This document shows positions 52,843 through 60,511 of a DNA stretch of 64,000 bases, in pieces. The notes below the pieces were generated by a model, which did no database searches, was not told where the DNA came from, and saw nothing but the letters and a program-made list of their open reading frames with translations. How positions within the stretch are numbered: the stretch's first letter is position 1; each line of letters begins with the position of its first letter. A program made the position numbers and the translations under genes. Source of the stretch: CBDFNC01 sp965249895 (GTDB lineage Bacteria > Pseudomonadota > Gammaproteobacteria > Enterobacterales > CBDFNC01); contig CBDFNC010000005.1 in the NCBI GenBank assembly GCA_965249895.1, forward strand, positions 1,178,001 through 1,242,000, written 5' to 3'.

Positions 52843-52879
52843 GTATTATACCGGACGAAAATAACGCCCGGTATAATAC
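52843..52879. terminator. Bidirectional hairpin between convergent genes
   Basis: GTATTATACCGG (52843-52854) pairs with CCGGTATAATAC (52868-52879), a perfect 12-bp stem in the 63 bp gap between the AraC stop and the hydrolase stop, serving either direction. Confidence 0.65.
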
Positions 52880-52885
52880 GTGAGA

Positions 52886-53902
52886 TTACCTGGTTATGAA
52901 CCCATAAATATCCTCAAAGATCTGCTGGTGCAGCTCGTGTCGGCTTATACCTGCTTCGTCTTTACACACAATTCCATCGCCCGCCACCTCCTCTTCCAAC
53001 AGGGCAATTGCCCCCGGTTTGCACATTTGCACAAAGCTGAAATGCGTTGCCTGTTCATACACCTGATAGCGGCGATTAAACAGCGGTAGGTGCTCGGCCA
53101 AATAGCCGGATTCCATTGACTGAGGCAAATCCCCGATATCGATCCCCGCACCTAAGATTAGCACTGGCATATCCACCTTTTTCATGCTCTCTACAGAAAA
53201 GCTGCGAGCTAAACCCAGGTCTAAAATAACAGTTTTCTTGATTCTCGCGTCACGAAAGTTTGTTGCTTTGGGCTCTTCAGGCTGCGTTGTAGTTAATCCC
53301 AGTTCGCTCGCCAAACCACAGGTTCGAGGATTGGGATACAGCCGGCACTGTTTTAGAAACGTGGACCGGTCAAATTGCGCTCCGGATAACAGCATCACAC
53401 TCCAGCCACCCAGTGAATGGCCGATGGCAGAAATGCTTTGCGCATCAATCACTGCGCGCCATACAGTGTCTTCCAATAGTGAGTCCAGTAAACGCACCAA
53501 ATCGCGAGGACGCTGCCACCACTGCGATGCCTGCAACTCGGAATGGTCAAATGTTGTGGTGCCGGGGTGATCGACTGCTGCGACAACGAAGCCTTTTTGC
53601 ACCAACTCATACGCAAGCCAGTTTAGATTTCGCCAACTTCCGCGATACCCATGCGAGAGCAAAACCAGGGGATGCTTTTGGGGTTTTACTGGTGCACCTT
53701 TCACCACTTTGCTGCCAGCAAATGCAATATTTTCGGCTACCGATTCTATAGGTGTATTTTGCGAGGTGGGGTACCAAAGAGTAACATCTAGCATGCGGCT
53801 CGTATCGCCACTTAAGCGAAACTGTTGAAATCCAACCGATCCGGCAAAGGCTGTCTCGGCAGTACATAAAAACAAGGCAAAGCAAACGGCGATCATCTTC
53901 AT
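52886..53902 (-). CDS. Secreted alpha/beta hydrolase (dienelactone/PAF-acetylhydrolase-like)
   Basis: The 338-residue protein has a signal peptide (MKMIAVCFALFLCTAETAFA). An alpha/beta-hydrolase fold follows: HPLVLLSHGYRGSWRNLNWL (oxyanion region), FVVAAVDHPG, AIGHSLGGWSV (nucleophile Ser in GHSLGG), MPVLILGAGIDIGD (acid Asp) and ATHFSFVQMC (catalytic His). It resembles predicted dienelactone hydrolases / platelet-activating-factor acetylhydrolase-like esterases, probably periplasmic or secreted. Substrate unknown. It may be controlled by the convergent AraC regulator, but this is only proximity. Confidence 0.85.
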   Translation of the reverse strand: MKMIAVCFALFLCTAETAFAGSVGFQQFRLSGDTSRMLDVTLWYPTSQNTPIESVAENIAFAGSKVVKGAPVKPQKHPLVLLSHGYRGSWRNLNWLAYELVQKGFVVAAVDHPGTTTFDHSELQASQWWQRPRDLVRLLDSLLEDTVWRAVIDAQSISAIGHSLGGWSVMLLSGAQFDRSTFLKQCRLYPNPRTCGLASELGLTTTQPEEPKATNFRDARIKKTVILDLGLARSFSVESMKKVDMPVLILGAGIDIGDLPQSMESGYLAEHLPLFNRRYQVYEQATHFSFVQMCKPGAIALLEEEVAGDGIVCKDEAGISRHELHQQIFEDIYGFITR

Positions 53903-54422
53903 TCGAACTATTCCTGATTCGGACTAAAAGTGAAAGCAGTATGTGGAGAAAGTAAGTCCCATGCGCCCTAAAACCTGATTGAGGACGACCTAAAACAGGT
54001 TTTAGTACCTGTTGGAGGATCCTCACCAGAAGATGTCAGGTCGTGTTGACGTAATGCATGGAGCAATGCGTTGGTATGACAAAAAATTGTCCCGAAAAAT
54101 ATCCCTTCAATTCTAGTTATGTGGATCAGGGTAACAAACCCTCCGATATCGGCCAAAGCGGAAGGTGAATCGACTAGCTCTATTGTGGACGGACAATATT
54201 GCTTGATCAAAAAACAGCCTAAAACTGAGGTTATGAAATGGACTTTCCCTTAAAGTTTGATCATTTTCGCGGAAAAAGAGCCTGCCGAAGGCCTGTGAGT
54301 AACACAATAAGTACAATAAAGTCTGATCAAATTTGCACACTCATCGCCCATAACATGCAACCCCTGGATTCTTTTGTTCGCGTTACGATAAAATAAGAAA
54401 ATGAAGAGAAAATGAGAAAATG

Positions 54423-54455
54423 AGGACACCCACAATCTAAATGTTGGGTGTTCCC
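54423..54455. repeat. REP-like imperfect palindrome
   Basis: GGACACCCACAA, an 8-base loop, then TTGGGTGTTCC. The left arm is the reverse complement of TTGTGGGTGTCC, the unit repeated in the array beside the RAYT gene at 45.6 kb. Confidence 0.65.
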
Positions 54456-54539
54456 ATTTTCCGTCAGCTACAAAGCTCAGGCTTACTTTGGTATGGACTT
54501 TCACCATACAGATAACACGCCTGCACAGGCGTACGCTTC

Positions 54540-54615
54540 ACAGATTGCATCTGCTCCACAAAGGCCGCTACAATTGTTACCCTTACACCCGTTATTTGAT
54601 GGATTACAACGGCAA
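54540..54615 (-). repeat. Partial copy D of the dispersed repeat family
   Basis: On the minus strand ATCAAATAACGGGTG is followed by GGGTAACAATTGTAGCGGCC and AGCAGATGC, the opening of copy B at 12.9 kb. After that the sequence diverges; the shared core and right end are absent. Confidence 0.7.
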
Positions 54616-54739
54616 TACAAGCCAGCCAAATGTCGACAAAAATAAAGTCCGAGCAATTAACTTTGAGTAAAATTGTACGCTTCGGCATAAAGCGCTCAAG
54701 CTACAAGTCGAACCAAGTCGGTATTCGGAAATTTGATGA

Positions 54740-55600
54740 TCAATCACCCGTTAGAAAATGGTTCCAAATCTTAAGGGCTACAGGGCCTAGTACTTTGTTT
54801 TTTAGCTTGGTTATATAGATAGGCAAATTAAGATCTCCCAGCGTGTTTAAGCAGATTAAATCTTTATTCACTATTTCTTTCTCAACTAAATGCTGCGGCA
54901 GCCTGCCCCAGCCAAGTCCTGCGGTGATTAAGATTTTTTTGGTATTGTGATCTGTCACGTACCATTTCAGCGCATCATCAACAATGCCTGTATCGGGGGA
55001 CAGACTATCTGTCGACTTTATAATGACCTGGGGATACGCTGCCAGTTCGGCTTCAGTCACGTTATTGGCATTCTTTAGCGGCAGCTGCTTGGAAATAAGC
55101 AGAGGAAGATTGATGGTGTCGATCAATTTATAATCAATCGATTTATTGCGGTTTGGGGCGCCATAAATGCCAATATCTACCTTTTCATCTAACAACATTC
55201 TCTCACCGGAAGCGACTTCAATTTCGAGATGAATAGTGGTGCTGGGGAATTCATTTTTTAAGGCAATTAATAAGCCGGTTATTTTTTCTAACGGAAAAAT
55301 TGAAGTCACACCCAATCTTAGCTCCGTTTCATTTTCACCTTTCATTTCATTAACAAAGGTTTCAAATTCACTGGCTTGCCTTAATAGGCGGCGGATTTGA
55401 ACGATGAGGATCTTACCTTCAGCGGTAAGTTCCGGCCGATAGGTTTCTCGGTTAAAAATTTGCATATCATAATGCGCTTCCACTTGTTTTACCGAATAGG
55501 AGACAGCCGAGCGCACTTTATGCAGTTTTTCGCTGGCTTTTTGAAAGCTGCCTTCTGCACAAATCGTATCGATAACATGTAAATGTTCTAAATTCACCAT
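54740..55600 (-). CDS. LysR-family regulator divergent from the dehalogenase operon
   Basis: The 286-residue protein starts MVNLEHLHVIDTICAEGSFQ at 55600 with the winged helix KASEKLHKVRSAVSYSVKQV and FNRETYRPELTAEG, then an effector domain beginning ELRLGVTSIFPLEKITGLLI with KVDIGIYGAP and PQHLVEKEIV. An open frame extends 41 codons upstream but is not LysR-like. The start codon lies within the left arm of a 23-bp palindrome that is probably its own binding site. It is divergent from the haloalkane dehalogenase gene (107 bp between start codons) and is the likely regulator of that operon. Confidence 0.88.
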   Translation of the reverse strand: MVNLEHLHVIDTICAEGSFQKASEKLHKVRSAVSYSVKQVEAHYDMQIFNRETYRPELTAEGKILIVQIRRLLRQASEFETFVNEMKGENETELRLGVTSIFPLEKITGLLIALKNEFPSTTIHLEIEVASGERMLLDEKVDIGIYGAPNRNKSIDYKLIDTINLPLLISKQLPLKNANNVTEAELAAYPQVIIKSTDSLSPDTGIVDDALKWYVTDHNTKKILITAGLGWGRLPQHLVEKEIVNKDLICLNTLGDLNLPIYITKLKNKVLGPVALKIWNHFLTGD

Positions 55601-55620
55601 GGTCAAATTATATGACCATG
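55598..55620. promoter_or_regulatory. Perfect LysR-type palindrome over the regulator's start codon
   Basis: CATGGTCA, seven bases (AATTATA), then TGACCATG: 8-bp perfect arms. It contains the LysR T-N11-A pattern. The left arm includes the LysR start codon (CAT on this strand), so binding would block the gene's own start while positioned about 90 bp before the dehalogenase ATG. Confidence 0.6.
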
Positions 55621-55706
55621 ATGTACTAAAAGCTATGCTTTTTCCTGACCATTTATTGCCATAAAGTGTGTTCAAGCAATCAAAGCGCACCACACGAGGC
55701 AATCTC

Positions 55707-56681
55707 ATGAACTTAAAACCCAATACGCTAAGGACACCGGATGAGGCTTTTCACGGCCTGAGCGACTATCCGTTTGAAGCCAACTATATGCAAGTGGATG
55801 GTATGCGCCTTCATTATCTTGATGAAGGGAAAACCAATGAGAAAGCAATTTTTCTTTTTCATGGTCAGCCTTCATGGAGCTACCTATATCGCCACATGAT
55901 CCCTCGTTTGGTGGATGCAGGCTACCGTGTTATCGCCCCGGATCTAATTGGTTTTGGTAAATCCGACAAACCTGTCAGCCCAGGTACGCATACCTATGCT
56001 AACCACGTGAAGTGGATGCGCAGCTTTGTTCGCCAATTGGGTGTTAAACATGCGGCCGCATTTTTCCAAGACTGGGGCGGCATGATTGGCTTAAGGGTGC
56101 TGGCGCAAGAGCCCGAGTGGTTAGATCGCCTTGTGGTTGCTAATACAGCGCTGGCCGAAATGAATACACTAGAAAAGTTCATGGTGCCAAAGGTACTTAA
56201 GCTACTGGCGGCGAAGGCCGGTAAACCAAGCATCGAAAAATTTGCCGGCAAAATGAATTATGGCAATTGGGCGGGTTATTTCAGACATGCCAAGCAGCTG
56301 GAAATTGGGCGGATCCTCCAGACGCTGACGACAAGGAAACTTAGCAAAGCTGAAATGTTGGCCTATGACGCGCCTTTCCCAACGACTGAATATTATGCAG
56401 CTCCCAGAAAAATGCCTGAGATAGTGGCGTCCGAACTGGATGAGGTCAACGCCGACTGGGAAAAGCTCAAGCAATGGAGTAAACCCGTGCTGACTCTATT
56501 CAGTGATAAAGATCCCTTCTTGGCCGACCGGGGTTACGACAAAAAGTTTCAACGCAATTTTACGGGCGCAAAAGGTCAACCACATAAGACCATCAACAAT
56601 GCGTCACATTTTTTACAAGAAGATCAATCGCCACAACTGGCAACAACATTGATTAACTGGTTAGAACAAACCGCATATTAG
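55707..56681 (+). CDS. Haloalkane dehalogenase, subfamily I-like
   Basis: The 324-residue alpha/beta hydrolase resembles DhlA-type dehalogenases from its start (MNLKPNTLRTPDEAFHGLSD then YPFEANYMQV). It has the oxyanion motif HGQP (52-55), APDLIGFGKSDKP, and the nucleophile Asp122 followed by the halide-binding Trp123 in FFQDWGGMIGL. The acid is in FSDKDPF (about 267-269) and His301 in NASHFLQE. An Asp nucleophile followed by Trp separates dehalogenases from esterases, though fluoroacetate dehalogenases and epoxide hydrolases are neighbours. ATG 55707 has GAGG upstream; an earlier in-frame ATG adds 13 unlike residues. It is followed after 8 bp by an SDR gene. Confidence 0.8.
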   Translation: MNLKPNTLRTPDEAFHGLSDYPFEANYMQVDGMRLHYLDEGKTNEKAIFLFHGQPSWSYLYRHMIPRLVDAGYRVIAPDLIGFGKSDKPVSPGTHTYANHVKWMRSFVRQLGVKHAAAFFQDWGGMIGLRVLAQEPEWLDRLVVANTALAEMNTLEKFMVPKVLKLLAAKAGKPSIEKFAGKMNYGNWAGYFRHAKQLEIGRILQTLTTRKLSKAEMLAYDAPFPTTEYYAAPRKMPEIVASELDEVNADWEKLKQWSKPVLTLFSDKDPFLADRGYDKKFQRNFTGAKGQPHKTINNASHFLQEDQSPQLATTLINWLEQTAY

Positions 56682-56689
56682 GAGAACAT

Positions 56690-57304
56690 ATGAAGATTTT
56701 AGTAATAGGTGCAACGGGCGTTATTGGTAGCGCCGTGGCCGAACTATTGGGTCAGGATAACCAGGTTATTTCTGTCGGTAACAGCAGAGGCGATTTTACT
56801 GTGAATATTGACAGTAAATATTCCATTCGAACCCTGTTCGAAAACGTAGGCAAGGTGGATGCCATCGTCAGCGCTACCGGCAAAGGCGAGTTTAACCAGG
56901 TAGAAGACGAGTCGGATACCAGCTATCGGTTAGCCTTAGACAATAAGGTGATGGGGCAAGTCAACCTGGTGCGCATTGGCCTGGATTATCTTAATCAAGG
57001 TGGTTCTATTACCTTAACCTCGGGTGAATCCACCGCACACCCTATGCCTGGTACGTCATCGATTAGCATGGGCTGTGCGGCCGTTAATGCCTTTGTAGCA
57101 TGCGCAGCATTAGAGCTTAAAGACGATAAAAGAATTAACGTGGTGAGCCCGGGATTTGTGAAAGAAACTATGGAAATGATGGGAATGGACAGTGCCGCTG
57201 GCATAGCCGCAAATGATGTCGCCTTGTTTTACCAGTCCAGCATTAAGAGTCAGCACAATGGCGAAGTATTCCAAGCCATTGGAGGCAATAGTGCACACGG
57301 ATAA
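56690..57304 (+). CDS. Short SDR-family protein without the classical YxxxK
   Basis: The 204-residue protein has the NAD(P)-binding start MKILVIGATGVIGSAVAELL, DAIVSATGKGEF, the beta-5 serine region SITLTSGESTAHPMPGTSSI and NVVSPGFVKETMEM. Where classical SDRs have Tyr-x-x-x-Lys, this one reads SISMGCAAVNAF, so the usual catalytic pair is missing. This fits a known group of short atypical SDRs annotated only as short-chain dehydrogenases. AGGAGAACAT precedes the ATG, 8 bp after the dehalogenase. Its end overlaps the DUF1330 gene by 14 bp. Confidence 0.8.
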   Translation: MKILVIGATGVIGSAVAELLGQDNQVISVGNSRGDFTVNIDSKYSIRTLFENVGKVDAIVSATGKGEFNQVEDESDTSYRLALDNKVMGQVNLVRIGLDYLNQGGSITLTSGESTAHPMPGTSSISMGCAAVNAFVACAALELKDDKRINVVSPGFVKETMEMMGMDSAAGIAANDVALFYQSSIKSQHNGEVFQAIGGNSAHG

Positions 57305-57605
57305 ACCCGCTTACCTCGTCGCCTCGGCCGTACTGCCTGAGGGTCACGCATCGCTCGCCGCATACGGTGAAGCCTGTTACCCCATCTTTCAGGCCTTTGG
57401 CGCCGAGGTATTAGTGGCGGGAACGTCCTCACAGCAGTTAGAGATGCTGGAGGGAAACTGGCCTGACAAGGATGCTAAGTTCTCGTTAGTAAAGTTTCCA
57501 TCAATGCAACACCTTAAGAGTTGCTGGCATTCAGATGAGTACCAAGCGATTAAGCACTTAAGAACAGACATTGTTGAAACTAACTTTTCATTTGCGGTTG
57601 ACTAA
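57291..57605 (+). CDS. DUF1330 family protein
   Basis: The 104-residue protein, from a GTG at 57291 with GGAGG six bases upstream, reads VHTDKPAYLVASAVLPEGHA, YGEACYPIFQAFGAEVLVAG, FPSMQHLKSCWHSDEYQAIK and HLRTDIVETNFSFAVD. This is the DUF1330 dimeric alpha-beta-barrel pattern (Y.....P.F..FG...L..G.........FPS...A..W..S.EYQ......). The start inside the SDR gene implies translational coupling. A near-identical C-terminal scrap lies after nikE at 50882. Confidence 0.85.
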   Translation: MHTDKPAYLVASAVLPEGHASLAAYGEACYPIFQAFGAEVLVAGTSSQQLEMLEGNWPDKDAKFSLVKFPSMQHLKSCWHSDEYQAIKHLRTDIVETNFSFAVD

Positions 57606-57640
57606 AAGTCAGCAGGTCTATTTTAAGTCGAGGAGGGAAT

Positions 57641-57767
57641 ATGAGTGACAAGTACATTTCAGCAAACGTTCCCAATATAAAAATGATTGAGCTAGGTAAA
57701 GGCTTACGTTCAAGAGGATCATCCCGAGCAAATTGGTAAAGAACTCGCGGCTTGGTATCGTGAAATT
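57641..57767 (+). pseudogene. Haloalkane dehalogenase-like C-terminal remnant, frameshifted
   Basis: After GAGGAGGGAAT an ATG frame reads MSDKYISANVPNIKMIELGK GL in its first part; a second frame then gives EDHPEQIGKELAAWYREI and a stop. Joined, this is the C-terminus of an alpha/beta-hydrolase dehalogenase (P.IK...IG.GLHF.QED.PE.IG.ELA.W), with the catalytic His region lost at the shift. It is a second, mostly deleted dehalogenase gene. A 57-codon frame follows (57784-57957); I do not recognise it and do not call it. Confidence 0.7.
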
Positions 57768-57952
57768 TAGACGCTGCCTTTCATGCGCCAATCTGCGGGT
57801 AAAATACTCAGCGATCCATTGGCTAGTTCTTTAGTGAGCGGGGATCATAATTTCATGGTCATTCGCGCCAACTCAAACTCCATAAAGGCTGAGTACGTTA
57901 GGCTCGCCACTTTATTGATTAAATATCAACGTAAGATCTCAAGGAGAATGAG

Positions 57953-58678
57953 ATGATCAGAAAATATCCAGCAGCCACTCCTCATTACAAAATTGAAGAG
58001 ATCTTTGAGGATGTGTTTTTTGTAACTGGCAGTGTTGTTATGGCGCCTGGCTTTCAGATCAGCCGTAATATGATTATTGTACGTTCTGGTACAGCACTTA
58101 CCTTGATCAGCACGGTACGCCTAGATGATGAAGGGCTAAAAGCACTGGATACGCTGGGTAAGGTTGAACATGTAATTAAACTTGGATCCTACCATCTGGG
58201 CGCTCATAACGGGTTGGATGACCCCTTCTACGTTGATAGGTATGATGCCAAGCTCTGGGCCATGTCTGGTATGAAACACATTGAAGGGCTAGAAACGAGT
58301 TATACGCTGATAAATAGCGGCGAACTGCCATTTAAAGGAGCCTCAATATTTGCTTTTGAGACCTCCAAGATGCCTGAAGGTTTATTATTGATCGACAAGG
58401 CCGGCGGTATTCTGGTGGCTTGCGATAGCTTGCAGAATTGAGTGGAGGCCGATAGCTTCTTTAGCGAAGTTGGAGCTGCCAAGATGCAAAGTTTGGGCTT
58501 CATCCGAGCTGCAAATATTGGCCCAGAATGGCGTCGAACCTGTGAACCAGAAACCGCTGACTTTACACGTATCGCAGCACTGGATTTTCGCCACCTATTA
58601 CCCTCACACGGTAAGCCTATTATTGACACTGCGAAAGTTGAATTTATGAGCAACTTTAAAGAGATCTTAGGAATATAG
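57953..58678 (+). pseudogene. Metallo-beta-lactamase-fold protein interrupted by TGA
   Basis: The frame from ATG 57953 reads MIRKYPAATPHYKIEEIFED, GSVVMAPGFQISRNMIIVRS, HVIKLGSYHLGAHNGLDDPF and LLIDKAGGILVACDSLQN, then TGA at 58439. The same frame continues VEADSFFSEVGAAKMQSLGF, ANIGPEW and FRHLLPSHGKPI to a stop at 58676. Joined, the protein is about 241 residues and has a metallo-beta-lactamase-like plan (H..GA.......D, CDS, LPSHG). A Trp (TGG) is expected at the stop (CDSLQNW). One base change explains the break. Confidence 0.75.
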
Positions 58679-58842
58679 TAAGGTAAGCATTCACTTACTT
58701 AAGCATTGAGCTTGTGCGGAATGAGCTCTTAACTCACAGTAATGCCCGTGTGATCTTTCTGGTAGTCTGTAAAATCAGACTTGCCAATCACTGAATGTTA
58801 ACACCGGTACCTTCCTACAGATAATGAGGTTTTGATAACGAC

Positions 58843-59277
58843 ATGTACTCGGATAAAAATATGCCCCATTACATGGGTAGCTGTAAATGTAGAGCAGTAT
58901 CTTTGGCAGTATTTCTGCCTGTTTCTATTGAAAACTATGAGCCTCGTAAGTGTGACTGTGACTTCTGTGTCACGCATAACCTTTCATATATTTCGGACCC
59001 AAAAGGAAAGTTGACAGTTCAATTTGATGGAAAGCTAGCTAATCAAAAGCAGGGGTCAGAACAAGCGACTTTCCTTACTTGTAATAACTGTGAAACAATT
59101 GTTGCTGCTGTTTGCGAGTTTGAGGGCAAGTTAAGGGGTGCCATAAATAGTAATCTGCTAGATAATAACAACAAGCTTATGAAGCCCATTTCTGTATCGC
59201 CAAAAAAGCTAAGCCCTTCAGAAAAAGTAAAGCGATGGGAAGAGGTTTGGTTTCACGTATCAGTCAACACTAAGTGA
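58843..59277 (+). CDS. GFA/CENP-V-family zinc protein
   Basis: The 144-residue protein has the first zinc pattern GSCKCRAVSLAV (CxC), CDCDFC with the following H, and the second CxxC in LTCNNCETIV, which together fit the GFA (glutathione-dependent formaldehyde-activating enzyme-like) fold. It has no GSH-dependent partner gene nearby; most members have no demonstrated activity. ATG 58843 or the one six codons later (MPHYMGSC) could be the start. Neither has a strong ribosome-binding site. Confidence 0.75.
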   Translation: MYSDKNMPHYMGSCKCRAVSLAVFLPVSIENYEPRKCDCDFCVTHNLSYISDPKGKLTVQFDGKLANQKQGSEQATFLTCNNCETIVAAVCEFEGKLRGAINSNLLDNNNKLMKPISVSPKKLSPSEKVKRWEEVWFHVSVNTK

Positions 59278-59314
59278 AACACGAAATAAGTAATGACTTC
59301 GGTTTGTGAGCACT

Positions 59315-59578
59315 TATACCCAAACTACCTGGAAATGCAGATTCAGAGCTCAGGCAGGATGTCATAACAAGGCGCTGCGAGCAGGGAATGGCATTCCCTT
59401 TTCAAGCGTTGCAACGCAGTGCTGACTTTCTGCCAGAGTTCCCTTCGGGCAAGACGAGAAGCAACCCTCTTCGGCGTTATAAAACCTTGATGTAGAAGAC
59501 TAGACCTTCGGCTTTATGCCTTGAACCCGGTCACTTCTCGACTTGCTGATCCCCGCATTTCCAAGCAGCTTGGGTATA
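59315..59578. repeat. 264-bp MITE-like element with 24-bp terminal inverted repeats
   Basis: The left end TATACCCAAACTACCTGG (continuing AAATGC) and the inverted right end TATACCCAAGCTGCTTGG (continuing AAATGC) match at 21 of 24 bases. The inside has no gene but includes GGGAATGGCATTCCC and other short palindromes. The end motif is similar to palindromic elements frequent in Vibrio, Shewanella and related genomes. Confidence 0.75.
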
Positions 59579-59628
59579 GCTCTCCAATCTCCAAAGTTCC
59601 ACTAAAATCAGTCGTCACTGCCCGGAAA

Positions 59629-59699
59629 AGCTAACTAGTTTCCATCCTGAATCGTCGATTCTGTCATTCCCTCGCACGTGGTGGTCCGACATCTGGATG
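59629..59699 (-). repeat. MITE-like palindromic repeat, copy 2
   Basis: TCCATCCTGA (59641-59650) to TCTGGATGA (59691-59699), containing CTCGCACGTGGTGGTCCGAC, is the inverted counterpart of 37284-37344. AAGCTAACTAGTT to its left also matches the outer flank of copy 1. Confidence 0.8.
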
Positions 59700-59778
59700 A
59701 AAACTAATTAGTGCTCATCAAAAAATGGCCCTCAGCGAGAAGCCATTTCATTAATAAAACGTTTAAATTTGACCGTTA

Positions 59779-60255
59779 TTATTCATTAATGCCCAGCAAT
59801 TCAACATCAAATATCAGTGTTGAGCCAGCAGGAATGCTGCCTGCACCGCGGTTGCCATAACCCAGCTCAGCAGGAATAAACAAACGCGTCTTTTCGCCCA
59901 CCACCATTAGCTGAAGACCTTCGGTCCAACCCTTGATCACCTGGTTTAGTCCAAAGCTAATAGCTTCACCTCGGTCAACAGAGCTATCAAACACAGAACC
60001 ATCGATTAGCGTACCGTGATAATGCACTTTTACCTTATCACTTGCCTTCGGGTGAACGGTTCCCGTACCTTGAGTTAGCACCTTGTACTGCATACCAGAC
60101 GCTGTGGTTTCGATCCCATCTTCCGCTTTATTCTTGGCCAGAAATTCAGTTCCGATCTTAATGTTTTCAGCAGCGTCTTTCTTGCTACTGGCATTGCGCT
60201 GAAAGAAGAATATCAATAAACCAATAATGACAACGAGAACAACAAATTTAAGCAC
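59779..60255 (-). CDS. Membrane-anchored FKBP-type peptidyl-prolyl isomerase
   Basis: The 158-residue protein has an N-terminal hydrophobic anchor (FVVLVVIIGLLIFFF), a short linker, and one FKBP domain (about 50-156): KVKVHYHGTLIDGSVFDSSV, FGLNQVIKGWTEGLQLM, GEKTRLFIPAELGYGNRGAG and GSTLIFDVELL. The binding-pocket Tyr, Phe, Asp, Trp and Tyr residues are all present, so it should be active, facing the periplasm. FklB/FkpA-like but shorter and without a dimerisation domain. Stand-alone gene. Confidence 0.9.
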   Translation of the reverse strand: MLKFVVLVVIIGLLIFFFQRNASSKKDAAENIKIGTEFLAKNKAEDGIETTASGMQYKVLTQGTGTVHPKASDKVKVHYHGTLIDGSVFDSSVDRGEAISFGLNQVIKGWTEGLQLMVVGEKTRLFIPAELGYGNRGAGSIPAGSTLIFDVELLGINE

Positions 60256-60433
60256 AATATTTACCTTTACGTTGGCGGAGCAGCGATTTTACTTGATCCT
60301 GTAACTAAACAAAATGGCAAACTGTAGCTGAGGCAAGTTTCTCATTCGTCCGGTATCTACTGGTTTTGGCTCATATGGGTATATTGTGCGCAATAGACTA
60401 TAGCCTGGAGCAGAACGGCACAAAACTTAGCGG

Positions 60434-60490
60434 GTATTTGGTCAGAGGCGAACCAAATACCAATTAGAGCAGTTGTTTAACTAACTGCTC
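60434..60490 (-). terminator. Two hairpins after the DUF1501 gene
   Basis: GAGCAGTT (60467-60474) pairs with AACTGCTC (60483-60490), and GTATTTGGT (60434-60442) pairs with ACCAAATAC (60452-60460). Both lie just beyond the stop of the minus-strand DUF1501 gene at 60512. Confidence 0.6.
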
Positions 60491-60511
60491 ATTCGAGGGT
60501 TGTTTACTAAT

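Larger units (their letters stand above)
53903..54739. other. Long non-coding stretch with REP and repeat fragments
   Basis: About 840 bp without a gene I can support; short frames on both strands lack ribosome-binding sites and known motifs. Two recognisable items are listed separately: the REP-like palindrome at 54423 and the dispersed-repeat fragment at 54540. Read on the minus strand, 54455-54537 contains GTACGCCTGTGCAGGCGTG and GGTGAAAGTCC, reminiscent of a group II intron 5' region, but this is weak. Confidence 0.4.

Noticed and set aside
57953..58678. TGA in the metallo-beta-lactamase-fold gene as selenocysteine
   Set aside because: The expected residue is Trp, no SECIS-like hairpin is evident after the codon, and neighbouring genes also show decay.
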